Shown here: positions 1 through 8,954 of the stretch, one piece after another
Layout: each line of letters opens with the position of its first letter
Numbering within the stretch: the stretch's first letter is position 1
Assembly: GCA_963826055.1 (NCBI GenBank)
Contig: CAWGVO010000011.1
Location: 1-64,000, forward strand
Reading direction: 5' to 3'
DNA length: 64,000 nucleotides
Source of the DNA: JBBDMC01 sp963826055
Lineage (GTDB): Bacteria > Pseudomonadota > Alphaproteobacteria > Rhizobiales > Kaistiaceae
Position numbers and translations under genes: made by a program
The notes under the pieces: generated by a model
What the model saw: only the letters and a program-made list of their open reading frames with translations
The model's database searches: none
What the model was told of the DNA's origin: nothing

Positions 1-303
1 CCAGCCTTGACAGGCCGCCACGAAGCGTCGTCAACCCCTCGCTTTGTTGCGCGGGCTGGGCTGCCGGGTTCACATCCTGCAGAAGTACTTTTTGGTGGTG
101 AGCAGTTAACAAAGCGGGGTCAATGTCGACCGAGATGCCGGCCGTTCCAGACGCTCCACTATCTCCGCGAGATCCTCGATAGTGCTCGTCTCGACCGGCA
201 GGGCTTGCCGAATGTCATCGATCTTCAAAACGCCACGCCGCCGGCCCAGTTGCATCAAGCGATCAAACGCTGTCGCCGAAATCATTGGAGTGCTTTCTCT
301 CAA
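1..303 (-). CDS. Sigma-70 region 1.1-like small protein, partial and frameshifted
   Basis: Starts at an ATG at 303 and runs off the left edge. Residues 10-55 (FDRLMQLGRRRG, DDIRQALPVE, IEDLAEIVERLE) follow the layout of RNA polymerase sigma-70 region 1.1: a basic helix, a D-[DE]-[IL]-x-x-x-LP step, then an IED helix ending in GIxV. The frame breaks near 147. Restoring one G there gives LEAAGISVDIDPALL, and the frame then stays open to base 1. No sigma regions 2-4 are visible in the roughly 100 residues seen, so this looks like a stand-alone region 1.1 protein rather than a sigma factor; that is inference because the end is outside the window. It is divergent from nhaA. The break may be a sequencing error. 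Confidence 0.55.
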
Positions 304-406
304 ATCGAAGATCCGGGATTGCCGGCGAACGGCGTGAGCTCGGTACCTACCATCGTAGCGTTGCTTCCGGCGCTATCGTGCTGGACAACGGGTTCCTTGG
401 TGCAGA

Positions 407-1768
407 TTGACGGAGCGCGCAAAAGTGACGAGCGATAATTCAACGGGCCTTCCGCCCGAGATCGCGGACCGTTTCACCGAGCCCTTCGGGCGATTTCTCA
501 AGGTCGAAGCTGCGGCCGGCGGCATCTTGCTTCTCGCGACATTGGTTGCCCTGATCCTGTCGAACTCGGCATGGTCCACGCCGTTTCTGGCGTTCTGGGA
601 GACGCCGATCGGCCTCCACTTCGGCGCGCTGGATTTCACCCGCTCGTTGCGCCACTGGATCAACGACGGGTTAATGACGTTCTTCTTCTTCGTGGTTGCT
701 CTGGAGCTCAAGCGCGAGCTTGTCCTCGGAGAGTTGCGGAACCCGCGCATGGCGGCGCTGCCTTTCGCGGGTGCCCTTGGTGGCATGCTCGTTCCCGTGG
801 CTTCTATTTGGCGCTTATGGACGGCCAACCAGGAGTACACGGCTGGGGAACCGTGATGGCCACCGATACAGCATTCGTGATCGGATGCCTCGCGCTGTTC
901 GGTTCCCGCATCCCGCCAAGTCTGCGCCTGTTTCTATTGTCATTGGCAATCTTCGACGACGTGGGGGCTATCCTTGTCGTGGCAGTCGGCTACGGATAGG
1001 CCTTGAATTGGGTGGCCTTGGCCCTTGCGATGCTCGGACTCGCCGCGGTGGCGGGACCGACCGCCTCGGGATCAGAAGCGTCCCCATTTATTTCCTACTT
1101 GGTGGTGTTGTCTGGCTGTGCTTCGACGTCTCCGGCATCCATCCGACGATAGCCGGCGTCGTTTTGGGTTTTATGACACCGACGCGTGCATGGGTAAGCG
1201 ACAGGCGTCTGCGCGTGATACTTGGTCGCGTGCTTTCCTATCCGGTCGGTGACCATTGGAGCGGGAATACCGCCGAACGCCGGGACCTCCAGCGAGCCGG
1301 CGTCGCGACAACCGAGGCGATTTCGCCCGTCGAACGGCTCGAAATGATGCTGCATCCATGGGCGGGGTTTGCGATCATGCCGATCTTCGCGCTGGCCAAC
1401 GCCGGGGTCGAGATCACGGGCGCAGACTTCGGACAGCCCGTGTCTGTGGCCATCATTGCCGGTCTCGTTATTGGCAAGCCGATCGGAGTCTTTACTTTTT
1501 GCTTTGTGGCTGATCGTCCCGGACTTGCTGCTCGGCCTCTGGTTTAGGTTGGTCGTTTGTGGCGGCTGGTGCCCTCCTGACCGGGATCGGCTTCACCATG
1601 TCATTGTTTATCGCTGGGTTGGCGTTCACTCCCGCAATGCTGGACGCGGCCAAGCTCGGCATACTCACCGGGTCAATCTTTTCAGCCGCGGCAGGTCTTT
1701 CGATCCTGATCAGGCTGACATACCGCAAACGAATTCGGCAGAGGCCGGAGGTTGCTGGACCGCGGTGA
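407..1768 (+). CDS. nhaA: Na+/H+ antiporter NhaA, broken by several frameshifts and one stop
   Basis: NhaA exchanges sodium for protons across the inner membrane. Successive frames carry recognisable NhaA blocks in order: FGRFLKVEAAAGGILLLAT, FFFVVALELKRELVLGEL, ATDTAFVIGCLALFG and LAIFDDVGAILVVA (the transport aspartates), HPTIAGVVLGF, MLHPWAGFAIMPIFALANAG, and GALLTGIGFTMSLFIAGLAF. Shifts fall near 803, 1055, 1490 and 1530. A TAG at 997-999 replaces an expected Tyr codon (GYG-stop-ALNWVA). The start is a TTG at 407, with GTG at 425 possible. The total of about 450 codons is normal for the family. A nonsense codon plus four shifts in an accessory region may mean a true pseudogene, but the whole window has many indels. 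Confidence 0.85.
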
Positions 1769-2138
1769 CCCGCTTAGCGCCAGCTCGGTGTCGGAGGAGG
1801 TATTCAATATGTGCGAGAAGTTGTTCGCGCAGAATGCGTGGTGCGTCGGTGGGAGCATTTGGTGAACACGAAAGTGCCAAACCCACCAATCCAAACTGCC
1901 AACCCGATTGATATTGCAGGATAAAATCGACCGCGGCGCAATTCTAACGCGCGGCCTTCAGCTTGGGAAGCTGAGCGGTGAAAACGCGAGAACCGTGGAA
2001 TCTCGACTGGACTTCCCTCGCAATCAGAGCATCCATTGTGGCACCGGGTGCTGAGCATCCGGCTGCCCGGTCCCACTCCGGGCTTCAGGTGGTAGCAGCG
2101 CCGGCAATCGGGTCGACGCGCGGATTCGGAGAAAACCC
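1769..2138. other. Intergenic region between nhaA and the recombinase cassette
   Basis: About 370 bases with no gene I recognise. Open frames here are short, overlap one another and resemble nothing known to me. It lies between the damaged nhaA and the first gene of the DUF3489-DUF2924-recombinase cassette, so it may contain an element boundary, but I see no clear repeat or attachment site in it. Confidence 0.4.
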
Positions 2139-2570
2139 GTGGCTACCATCAAACAGGCCTGGAAGACCGGCAAGGCCGCGAAACCCAGAAGCAAGGAGAT
2201 GAAAGCGGCTGTTCGGACGAAGCGAGCAGCGATGCACCTAAGCCGTAAGGCTGGCAGTTCACTGAATGCTGTCACGAAAGGGCGCCAACGGGCCAGCGCG
2301 CACGAAGCCCAGTCTGAGGCGATAACCTCTTCGCGCAAGGAGCAAGCCCACGACGGCCACAGCTTCCGTGCCGGGAGCAAAGGAGACACCATCCTTGGGT
2401 TGCTGAGGCGACCGGGTGGCGCCACGGTCCTTGACCTGATCAAGGCCACGGGCTGGCAGGCACACTCGGTTCGCGGGTTCCTGTCCGGCACACTCAGGAA
2501 GCAACTCGGCCTCCCCGTCGCCAGCGAAAAGGGCGACGAGGGCGTGCGTCGTTACTGGATCGCCTCTTAG
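2139..2570 (+). CDS. DUF3489 domain protein
   Basis: A 143-residue basic protein. The first ~85 residues are low-complexity and rich in Lys, Arg, Ala and Ser. The C-terminal ~60 residues are a helix-turn-helix-like DUF3489 domain, with GDTILGLLRRPGGATVLDLI, TGWQAHSVRGFLSGTLRKQLG and a terminal RRYWI. The start is a GTG preceded by a GGAGAA Shine-Dalgarno. It is first in a three-gene cassette (DUF3489, DUF2924, large serine recombinase) that recurs in alphaproteobacterial mobile DNA. The 8-base gap to the next gene suggests co-transcription. A DNA-binding role in excision or regulation is inference from the fold and context. Confidence 0.85.
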   Translation: MATIKQAWKTGKAAKPRSKEMKAAVRTKRAAMHLSRKAGSSLNAVTKGRQRASAHEAQSEAITSSRKEQAHDGHSFRAGSKGDTILGLLRRPGGATVLDLIKATGWQAHSVRGFLSGTLRKQLGLPVASEKGDEGVRRYWIAS

Positions 2571-2578
2571 CCAAGACG

Positions 2579-3103
2579 ATGACCGAGGTCGAGATCACAG
2601 TCGAGATCGTCAGCCTTGCCGATCTCGACCTCTTCGCTTTGAGGGAGCGATGGCGGACGCTGTACGGGTCCGAGCCGCCGACCCGTATGAGCCGCGAACT
2701 ACTGATGCGGGCGGTTGCGTATCGCATTCAGGAGAACGCCTTCGGCGGTCTGTCGCGAGCGACCCGGGCGAAGCTGTTGGCGGCGTCCGCGGCGCAGGCA
2801 GCCTCGGGCAAGAGGATGACGCGGGTTCGGACGGACCGTAGCATCAAATCGGGGACCAAGTTGCTGCGGGAGTGGAACGGGCAAACCCATGAGGTCATGG
2901 CTTTGGCCGACGGCGGGTTCGCCTACCGTGGAAGCGTCTATCGCTCGTTGAGCGCAGTGGCCCGCGAGATCACGGGCACCCAATGGTCCGGGCCTGCCTT
3001 CTTCGGCCTCCACCGGCAGAATAGCAGTGGCGCCCCTCGGGCAAGCGCCGGCTCGCCCGGGAACGGCCGCGCGAAGGCGGAGAGGATCAATGTCCCGGCG
3101 TAG
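2579..3103 (+). CDS. DUF2924 domain protein
   Basis: 174 residues, a typical DUF2924 length. The N-terminal part (LDLFALRERWRTLYGSEPP, SRELLMRAVAYRIQE) is the family signature. The central part (GTKLLREWNGQTHEVMAL, then FAYRGSVYRSLSAVAREITG) reads as a small beta-rich module seen in recombinase-associated proteins. It lies 8 bases after the DUF3489 gene, and its stop overlaps the recombinase ATG by 14 bases, so the three are almost certainly one transcript. The function is not established. An accessory role to the serine recombinase (DNA binding or directionality) is inference. Confidence 0.88.
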   Translation: MTEVEITVEIVSLADLDLFALRERWRTLYGSEPPTRMSRELLMRAVAYRIQENAFGGLSRATRAKLLAASAAQAASGKRMTRVRTDRSIKSGTKLLREWNGQTHEVMALADGGFAYRGSVYRSLSAVAREITGTQWSGPAFFGLHRQNSSGAPRASAGSPGNGRAKAERINVPA

Positions 3104-4833
3104 GCAAGGGGCCGCGTCAGATCGCACCCGGAGCCGGACCTTTCACTGTGCCATCTATACCCGCAAGAGCAGCGACGAGGGTTTGGAGCAAAGCTTCAAC
3201 TCGCTCGATGCCCAACGGGATGCATGCGAGGCCTTCATCCTCAGCCAGAAGCACGAAGGCTGGGTCGGCCTCCCCGATGCCTACAACGATGGCGGCTTCT
3301 CGGGCGGATCGATGGAGCGCCCTGCCCTGCGAAGGCTCCTCGAAAGTGTGCGGAACGGTTCTGTCGATGTGGTGGTGGTCTACAAGGTCGACCGCCTGAC
3401 CCGGTCGCTCTCCGACTTCGCCAAACTGACCGAACTCTTCGACCAGCATGGAACGTCCTTCGTCTCCGTGACCCAGCAGTTCAACACCTCCACCTCCATG
3501 GGCCGACTTACCCTCAACGTCCTGTTGTCGTTCGCCCAGTTCGAGCGGGAGGTGGCGGGCGAGCGGATCAGGGACAAGATTGCCCTCTCCAAACGTCGCG
3601 GTATGTGGATGGGCGGGTTGCCACCACTCGGTTACGACGGCAAAGAAGGGAAGCTCATCGTCAACGCGGTCGAAGCCGAGACCGTCCGGCTGATCTTTCG
3701 GCGATACCTGGAGGCCGGCTCGGTGGCTGAGCTCAAACACCGGCTCGATCAGGACGGGATCGTCTCCAAGCGTCGGGTTTTTGCCGACGGCAAGACCGCC
3801 GGAGGAGTCCCTATCAGCCGCGGAGCGATCTACCAGATCCTCCGGAACCGGCTCTACCGGGGAGAGATCGCCCACCGGGGAGAGGTCCACCAGGGCAATC
3901 ACCAACCGATCATCGACGAGGAACTCTGGGACATGGTCCAGGCTCGACTGACGGACCAAAGCCAGCGGGCCCGCGGGTCAAAGGCGAAGCCGGGAAGCGG
4001 TCCGCTGCTCTCTGGCCGCGTCTTTGATGGCGACGGCAAACGGATGACCCCGACCTACGCGATCAAGGGCGGGCGCCAATACCGGTACTACGTCTCGGCG
4101 TCGCTGGTCCGCGGCGGCTCGAAAGAGACCGGGATCAGGGTCCCGGCATACGACCTCGAGTCCCTTGTCCGGGAGGCCATCGCCGATCATCTCCGTGACC
4201 CGCTCTGGATCGGCCAACTGCTTGCCAAAGACACGGACGCACGCGCCACGAAGCGGTTCATCGAAGGCGCGGGTGAACTGGCTCAATCGATCATGCATGA
4301 TAGCGATGGCAAGCGTGAGCCCGCCGCCGACGATCCAGTTCGATCGCTGGTGAACCGCGTTACCGTCTCCAAGGAGACCGTGACCATCACAATCGACCAC
4401 GTGGCACTGTCCAGCGTGATCGCCGCCAGAGGCGACGACTTGACGCTCACTGGCGATGGTACGCCGGTCGAAATCGCGGTTGCAGCCAGGTCCCTGCGCT
4501 GCGGGAAGCAGGTCCGTCTCGTGGCGGGGAACGTGACGACGGAGCGACGCTCCGTCGACCCGAAGTTGGTCCGCCTGATCGCCGACGCACACCGCTGGTT
4601 CGAAGACCTCCGTACCGGTCGGGCCGCGACCATCGCCGAGATCGCGGCGCGGGATGGCCAGCAGGTCTCCCACGTGAGCCGGACGTTGCCGCTCGCATTT
4701 CTCGCTCCCGATATCGTGACTACTGATTCTGGAAGGCCGCCAAGCACCGACGCTCACACCCGAAAGGCTCAAAGTCCGCCGGCAACCCCTACCGCTGGAG
4801 TGGTTGGAACAGCGCGCATTGCTCCTGGAATAA
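3090..4833 (+). CDS. Large serine recombinase (site-specific integrase), frameshifted near the C-terminus
   Basis: A serine recombinase of the resolvase-plus-recombinase-domain type that cuts and rejoins att sites. The N-terminal catalytic domain has AIYTRKSSDEGLEQSFNSLD (catalytic Ser in TRKSS), VYKVDRLTRSLSDFAKL and FAQFEREVAGERIRDK. The recombinase domain includes RRGMWMGGLPPLGYD and ISRGAIYQILRNRLYRGEI. The ATG at 3090 has an upstream GGAGAGG and overlaps the DUF2924 stop. The frame read directly continues to 4961 with a nonsense tail. Removing one G near 4718 restores the usual ending (ILEGRQAP, LTPERLKVRRQPLPLEWLEQ) and a TAA at 4831-4833. A 77/80-identical copy of this tail lies at 6204-6283. 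Length is about 580 residues. Confidence 0.9.
4752..4831 (+). repeat. Direct repeat, copy 1: recombinase 3' tail
   Basis: The last 80 bases of the recombinase gene. They recur in the same orientation at 6204-6283 with 3 mismatches. In coding terms two mismatches are synonymous (CTA/CTG, GAA/GAG) and the third turns TTG into TAG in copy 2. The two copies enclose the HNH-type gene. Confidence 0.9.
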
Positions 4834-5377
4834 CAGTGTCTTTTCACCCAATGCGGCGAATGGCCCCCCATTGCATTTGCGAGGGGCAGAACCGCTTGCG
4901 CGGTCCGCCCGGTCGTAACCTACCGAAGGAGCAATCTGATCGTCGTTATCAGCAGCAATAGCACTGCCACGTCGGCGTCGGTCACCACCCCGAACATGGG
5001 CTTGCGCCTATTCGATCGGGCCCGTGGCCTCGAGCGGTTGAGCTCGTGATGCGCAAGCGTCGGCGAAATCCAAAGACACCCCAGCCGGCCGGATTGGGCG
5101 TGTCCTGCTCGTATTTCGCTTGGTGGCGTCTGTGCTTAGTGGCGGTGCGGAGTGCCTGGGCTGCAGGCTCGATGACCCGATGCTGGCGCTTGTCGCGGTG
5201 CCGTTGTGCTATGTGCCGTTGGCTGACGAGACCACCCGCATGCAGGCGATCTTGGCCTGCCCTGCAAGCGGCTCCCGCGCGCCCTGCTAGACTTGGAACA
5301 GAACATGAACTATACGGGCCTTCCGAGGGGACGGCCCGGTCGTTTTAGGAGGGACGACGAGATGCGGAACCAATGCG
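4834..5377. other. Intergenic stretch inside the repeat-bounded segment
   Basis: About 540 bases between the recombinase tail and the HNH-type gene. The frames here give no protein I recognise. A frame ending at a TAG near 5289 reads plausibly protein-like for about 40 residues but has no start or family I can name. A purine-rich GGAGGG precedes the next gene at about 5349. Confidence 0.4.
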
Positions 5378-6199
5378 ATGCAGATGGTTGGCGAGTGCAG
5401 TCTGTGCGGCGACTACGGTGAACTGACGTTCGAACATGTACCGCCGAAGGCGGCGTTTAATGACCGGGGTGTGTTGCTGGCCGATCTGCACCACCTCATG
5501 ACCGACGGCCAGGGTGGGGACCCGCGAACAGCCAGAATGCGCAAGAGCCGGCGAGGCGTCGGCGGCAAGACCCTTTGAGCTAGCTGCAATTCACGGACGG
5601 GTGCGTTCTACGGAAATGCCTATGTTGACTGGGCGGTCCAAGGAATGCGCTTTCGATACGCTGCCCCCAAGGGTAGCAGCCTGTGCCTGCCATTCCACAT
5701 CTTCCCCGGACGCGTGGCGAAGCAAATTCTCGCCATGTTTGCCAGCTCGTGCGGTCCCGGTTTATTTGCGGCAAGCGATGACCTGAGGCGCTACGTCCTG
5801 AATCGTGACCATACGGGAATCCCGCCCCGGTATCGCCTATACGCCTACCTGATGGCGCCGCGCTCAAAGTCATCGCGGCAGTCGGGGGTAGCCGGACTGT
5901 TGACAGGCCCTCTTGAACGGCCATTCGCTAAGATGCATGTGTTCGCCGAAGTAGCATTTCCGCCCTTCGGCTATATCCTGTCGATCAACACCCCGCCCGT
6001 CCAAAATGAACTCGCGGATTTGACCGACTTTACTAGCATCGGATTTCGTGACTTTCGCTCGCTGCACATTCGGCTGCCTGTGAGGGAGGTGAATAGCTAC
6101 TTTCCGGCCGACTTTAGGACGGTCGAAGAATGGGAACGCGACCTTGATGCCGCTCACGGGCCGCAGGTATCGACGACGCACCAGGAGGGCGAGCAATGA
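5378..6199 (+). CDS. HNH-type nuclease-like protein interrupted by an in-frame TGA
   Basis: The N-terminus has CSLCGDYGELTFEHVPPKAA, a zinc-knuckle plus EHVPP pattern typical of HNH-like proteins. The same frame continues past a TGA at 5576-5578, where the second C-x-x-C pair would be (GGKTL-stop-ASCNSRTG). It then stays open to 6199 with RYAAPKG, FHIFPGRVAKQILAMF, VAFPPFGYILS and WERDLDAAHG. The total of 273 codons is coherent. A single TGC-to-TGA change explains the break, so this is a nonsense mutant or a base error. The ATG at 5378 is not well placed for the GGAGGG at about 5349; an ATG at 5362 in another frame fits better, so a further shift at the 5' end is possible. The gene lies between two recombinase-tail copies, which suggests cargo of a mobile element. 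Confidence 0.6.
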
Positions 6200-6203
6200 T
6201 GAT

Positions 6204-6283
6204 GCTCACACCCGAAAGGCTCAAAGTCCGCCGGCAACCCCTGCCGCTGGAGTGGTTGGAGCAGCGCGCATAGCTCCTGGAAT
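6204..6283 (+). repeat. Direct repeat, copy 2: orphan recombinase 3' tail
   Basis: Second copy of the recombinase tail (see 4752-4831), 77 of 80 bases identical. It encodes LTPERLKVRRQPLPLEWLEQ and then a premature TAG. It begins inside a 26-codon frame (ATG at 6196) that overlaps the HNH gene stop by four bases. No recombinase body precedes it, so it is a remnant of a second, related recombinase gene or a recombination scar. It lies about 210 bases before the 3' end of the tRNA-Gln gene. Confidence 0.9.
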
Positions 6284-6495
6284 GATAGGCCCCGCGGAGC
6301 GAGCCACCCGTGCCGCGACCGCGGCCCGCATGTCACGAAAATCGCGGACAGAGAAAAAGAGCCACGAAGGCCGCAATCAGTCGTGCAATTCGGGGAGACA
6401 GAGAGAGCTTCGGGGCCAACCGAGGCTTCCAACCCGCGGAAACGACGCGACAATTGCTGAGACTGGCGCATGTCAACGAAATCGCCACGACTGGC

Positions 6496-6569
6496 TGGCT
6501 GGGGCGCCAGGATTCGAACCTGGGATCACGGGACCAAAACCCGTTGCCTTACCGCTTGGCCACGCCCCA
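6496..6569 (-). tRNA. tRNA-Gln (anticodon TTG)
   Basis: Read on the minus strand it folds as a complete cloverleaf. The acceptor arms are TGGGGCG/CGCCCCA, the anticodon arm is CGGG-TTTTGGT-CCCG with TTG as anticodon, the T arm contains GGTTCGAATCC, the discriminator is G, and CCA is encoded (6496-6498). Length is 71 nt plus CCA. Mobile DNA ends a couple of hundred bases from its 3' end. Confidence 0.95.
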
Positions 6570-6716
6570 CCGCGGCATCCGGGCCGACGATCCGGCGCGG
6601 CTTCCTATATAGGCTCCGATTGTCGCCGGCAACGACGCCCGCCGGGCCCGGGAGGGCGCGGCACCGCGGCCTTGCTGGCCTCCCATGGCGACGCTATAAG
6701 ACGGCTCCGCCGGCTT

Positions 6717-6793
6717 CGGAGTGTAGCGCAGCCTGGTAGCGCACCTCGTTCGGGACGAGGGGGTCGCAGGTTCAAATCCTGCCACTCCGACCA
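6717..6793 (+). tRNA. tRNA-Pro (anticodon CGG)
   Basis: 77 nt including an encoded CCA. The acceptor arms are CGGAGTG/CACTCCG, the D arm has AGCGCAGCCTGGTAGCGC, the anticodon stem CCTCG/CGAGG encloses TTCGGGA (anticodon CGG), and the T arm contains GGTTCAAATCC. It reads CCG codons. Confidence 0.96.
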
Positions 6794-6823
6794 GCACCCA
6801 GCGGAAATCGGCCGGCCCTCGCC

Positions 6824-7604
6824 TCAGCCGTTGTCGGTGCCCTGAAGGGCGCTGTCGAGATCGGCGAAGAATTTGCGGATACGTTCGGCGTCGGCACCGA
6901 GGTCGTGGGCGGCGTTGCGCGCGGCCGAGCGCATCTGGACCAGCGCCCCGTCGCCATCGGGAAGCACCTCGATGACCACGTCCTGCCGGAACCCGAACAG
7001 GAGCGTCACGGCGACCGCCTCGATGCGGCCGGCTTCATCGGCTTGCGAGGGGGCGTGGTCGTCGAGCACGGTCCACCGGCGCGCAACGACGATCGCCCTG
7101 GCGGCGTCATACACGCGGGCGGTGCCGACCGGATAGTGGCGCGGTACGATGTCGGGATAGGCGCTTTCCTGGAGGGCGATCTCGTCCGGTCCGGGATTGG
7201 CGATGCGGGCGTCATCGGGGCTGCGATCGGCTAGCGCCTTGACGAAGGCGGGCGGATTTTCGGGGTCGGTCGAGACATCGGTGAGGCGCGGATAGACGAC
7301 GACCCGCCAGGCGCCGACCGCCGGGATGGTCAGGACCAGAAGCCCCACGAGCAGGCCGCGGAGCGCCGCCCCGGCGCCGCGGCGGCCATCGCGCCAGATG
7401 GCCATGAACGCGGCCACGGCCGCGATCACCGCCACGGCGGCGATGGCAAAGCCCAAGCGCCATCGCCGCGTAGGTCGGCTCGGCGGCGAGCACCCGCATG
7501 CGCCGTCCCACCGCCGCGATGATCAAGATCGGGATCGACAGGGCGGCGAGCTGGGCGCTCCAAACGGCCAGGCGCGAGCGCCGTTCGCGTACGATGGAGG
7601 TCAT
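6824..7604 (-). CDS. DUF1499 membrane protein, one frameshift
   Basis: The N-terminal ~50 residues (from an ATG at 7604) and the rest lie in two frames joined near 7455. Together they give about 260 residues, normal for rhizobial DUF1499 proteins. The N-terminal third holds several hydrophobic segments (LAALSIPILIIAAVG, GFAIAAVAVIAAVAAFMAIW, LRGLLVGLLVLTIPAVGAW). The C-terminal soluble DUF1499 domain has VYDAARAIVVARRWTVLD and AVTLLFGFRQDVVIEV, and ends DLGADAERIRKFFADLD. The function is unknown; the soluble part probably faces the periplasm. Confidence 0.82.
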
Positions 7605-7720
7605 TCTCTATCGACCGTTTCCCAGGGCGGAGCGCCCCTCCCCTCGCCGGCTTTATCCCTCACCCGGAATACTCCACAATAGCGTCCGCAGTCGCGGGGT
7701 GGTGGAAACCGGAGGGAACG

Positions 7721-8140
7721 ATGGCCGACATGACTGGGAACGAGCGGCCGCGCACGGCCGAGGAAAACGCCGAATCGGCATTCGATGTCATCGGCGCCTA
7801 TCTTCATCCCGGCCGCGAGAATGTCATGCTCATATACATTCTCTATCTCGTCGGCCTGGTGCCGGCCTTCGGCGGGGTGCCGATCATCGTCGGATTCGTC
7901 ATGGCGCTGCTCAACCGCTCGGGCGACGACGACGTCTGGGCAAGCCACTACGAATTCCAGTTCCGCCAGGCGGCGATCGGCCTCCTGTTCATCGTCGTCT
8001 CCGCCATCCTGGTCTTCGTGCTGGTCGGGGTCATCGGCCTCATCCTGACGGCGATCTGGTGGATCGTGCGCTCGGTGAAGGGCCTGCAGGCGGCGAGCCG
8101 CAGGGAGCCGATCGTCGACCCCAAGTCGTACAGCTGGTGA
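7721..8140 (+). CDS. DUF4870-like small membrane protein
   Basis: 139 residues with three predicted membrane segments: IYILYLVGLVPAFGGVPIIV, a helix around AAIGLLFIVVSAILVFVLV, and GLILTAIWWIVRSVKGL. The pattern 'YxxYxxGLxP...GVxxAY' followed by 'WRIVRSxKGL...GEPI' and a C-terminal Trp is typical of the DUF4870 family in alphaproteobacteria. The role is unknown. It converges on the YedK-family gene, 10 bases away. Confidence 0.78.
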   Translation: MADMTGNERPRTAEENAESAFDVIGAYLHPGRENVMLIYILYLVGLVPAFGGVPIIVGFVMALLNRSGDDDVWASHYEFQFRQAAIGLLFIVVSAILVFVLVGVIGLILTAIWWIVRSVKGLQAASRREPIVDPKSYSW

Positions 8141-8150
8141 AACCAACGAT

Positions 8151-8879
8151 TCAAGGCTTGAGCCGGAATCCCTGATTTTCATCGCGATTCTCGTCCTCGC
8201 CCGACGCGGCATCGGGTGCGTCGACCGGCTCGATGAGGCCCGGGTCGTCGTTCTCGGCCTTGTTGACGCGCGAACTGACGGGAACTGCCTCCAGAGCGTC
8301 GGGCGGCGCCGGCCGCAAGAGGTCGCTCACCGCCGCCGGTTCGCCGGCCAGCCACTCCTCGAAACGCTCGGCCGGTACGATCACCGGCATGCGGTCGTGG
8401 ATGGGGGCGAGCGTGGCGTTGGCGGCGGTGGTGAGGATGCAGCCGGAATCGATCTCGCCGCCGGTGGCGCGGTCGGCCCACGTCTCCCACAGGCCGGCGA
8501 AGGCGACCGGCCCGCCGCCGCGCGGCCGTATCCAGAAGGGCTGCTTCTGTTTGCCGGGCCCGCGGCGCCATTCGTAGAAGCCGGAGGCCGGCACCAGGCA
8601 GCGCCGGTAGCGCATGGCGTCGCGGAAGGCCGGCTTTTCGGCCGCCGATTCGGCGCGCGCGTTGATGAGCAGCGAGAACTTGCGCGGGTCCTCCACCCAC
8701 CACGGCACCAGCCCCCAGCGCACCAGCGCAAACCGGCGGGTGCCGGCCACCTGGCGGACGATCGCGATGGGCTGGGTCGGGGCGATGTTGTAGCGCGGCG
8801 GGAACGGTTCGCCGTCGAGGTAGCCGAAGAGCGCCTGGAGCTCCTCCGGTGTGGCGGTGAGGGCAAAGCGGCCGCACAT
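8151..8879 (-). CDS. SOS response-associated peptidase (YedK/HMCES family)
   Basis: Forms a covalent thiazolidine link with abasic sites in single-stranded DNA, shielding them. The family hallmarks are all present: MCGRF at the start, with Cys2 as the crosslinking residue after Met removal; the Asn in PPRYNIAPTQP; the RWGLVPWW block; the NARAES block; PASGFYEWRR with the catalytic Glu; and HDRMPVI with the active-site His. 242 residues, slightly longer than usual because of an acidic C-terminal tail (DAASGEDENRDENQ). The start is fixed by the need for Cys at position 2. Confidence 0.94.
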   Translation of the reverse strand: MCGRFALTATPEELQALFGYLDGEPFPPRYNIAPTQPIAIVRQVAGTRRFALVRWGLVPWWVEDPRKFSLLINARAESAAEKPAFRDAMRYRRCLVPASGFYEWRRGPGKQKQPFWIRPRGGGPVAFAGLWETWADRATGGEIDSGCILTTAANATLAPIHDRMPVIVPAERFEEWLAGEPAAVSDLLRPAPPDALEAVPVSSRVNKAENDDPGLIEPVDAPDAASGEDENRDENQGFRLKP

Positions 8880-8954
8880 GAACGTCGAAACCCTGTGGCT
8901 ACAACCCGTTGTGTCGGCTTTCCGGAGCCCGGCGCAGGCGTTACCGTGGCGGCG

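Noticed and set aside
5046..5348. Open frame as a possible Cys/Trp/Arg-rich gene
   Set aside because: Composition is odd and no start site or homology pattern supports it.
5576..5578. TGA in the HNH gene as a selenocysteine codon (UxxC-like)
   Set aside because: No convincing SECIS-type stem-loop directly downstream and no selenoprotein machinery in view; a base change or nonsense mutation is simpler.
6144..6845. A 233-codon plus-strand frame across both tRNA genes
   Set aside because: It runs through tRNA-Gln and tRNA-Pro and has no domain; the tRNA genes explain the region.
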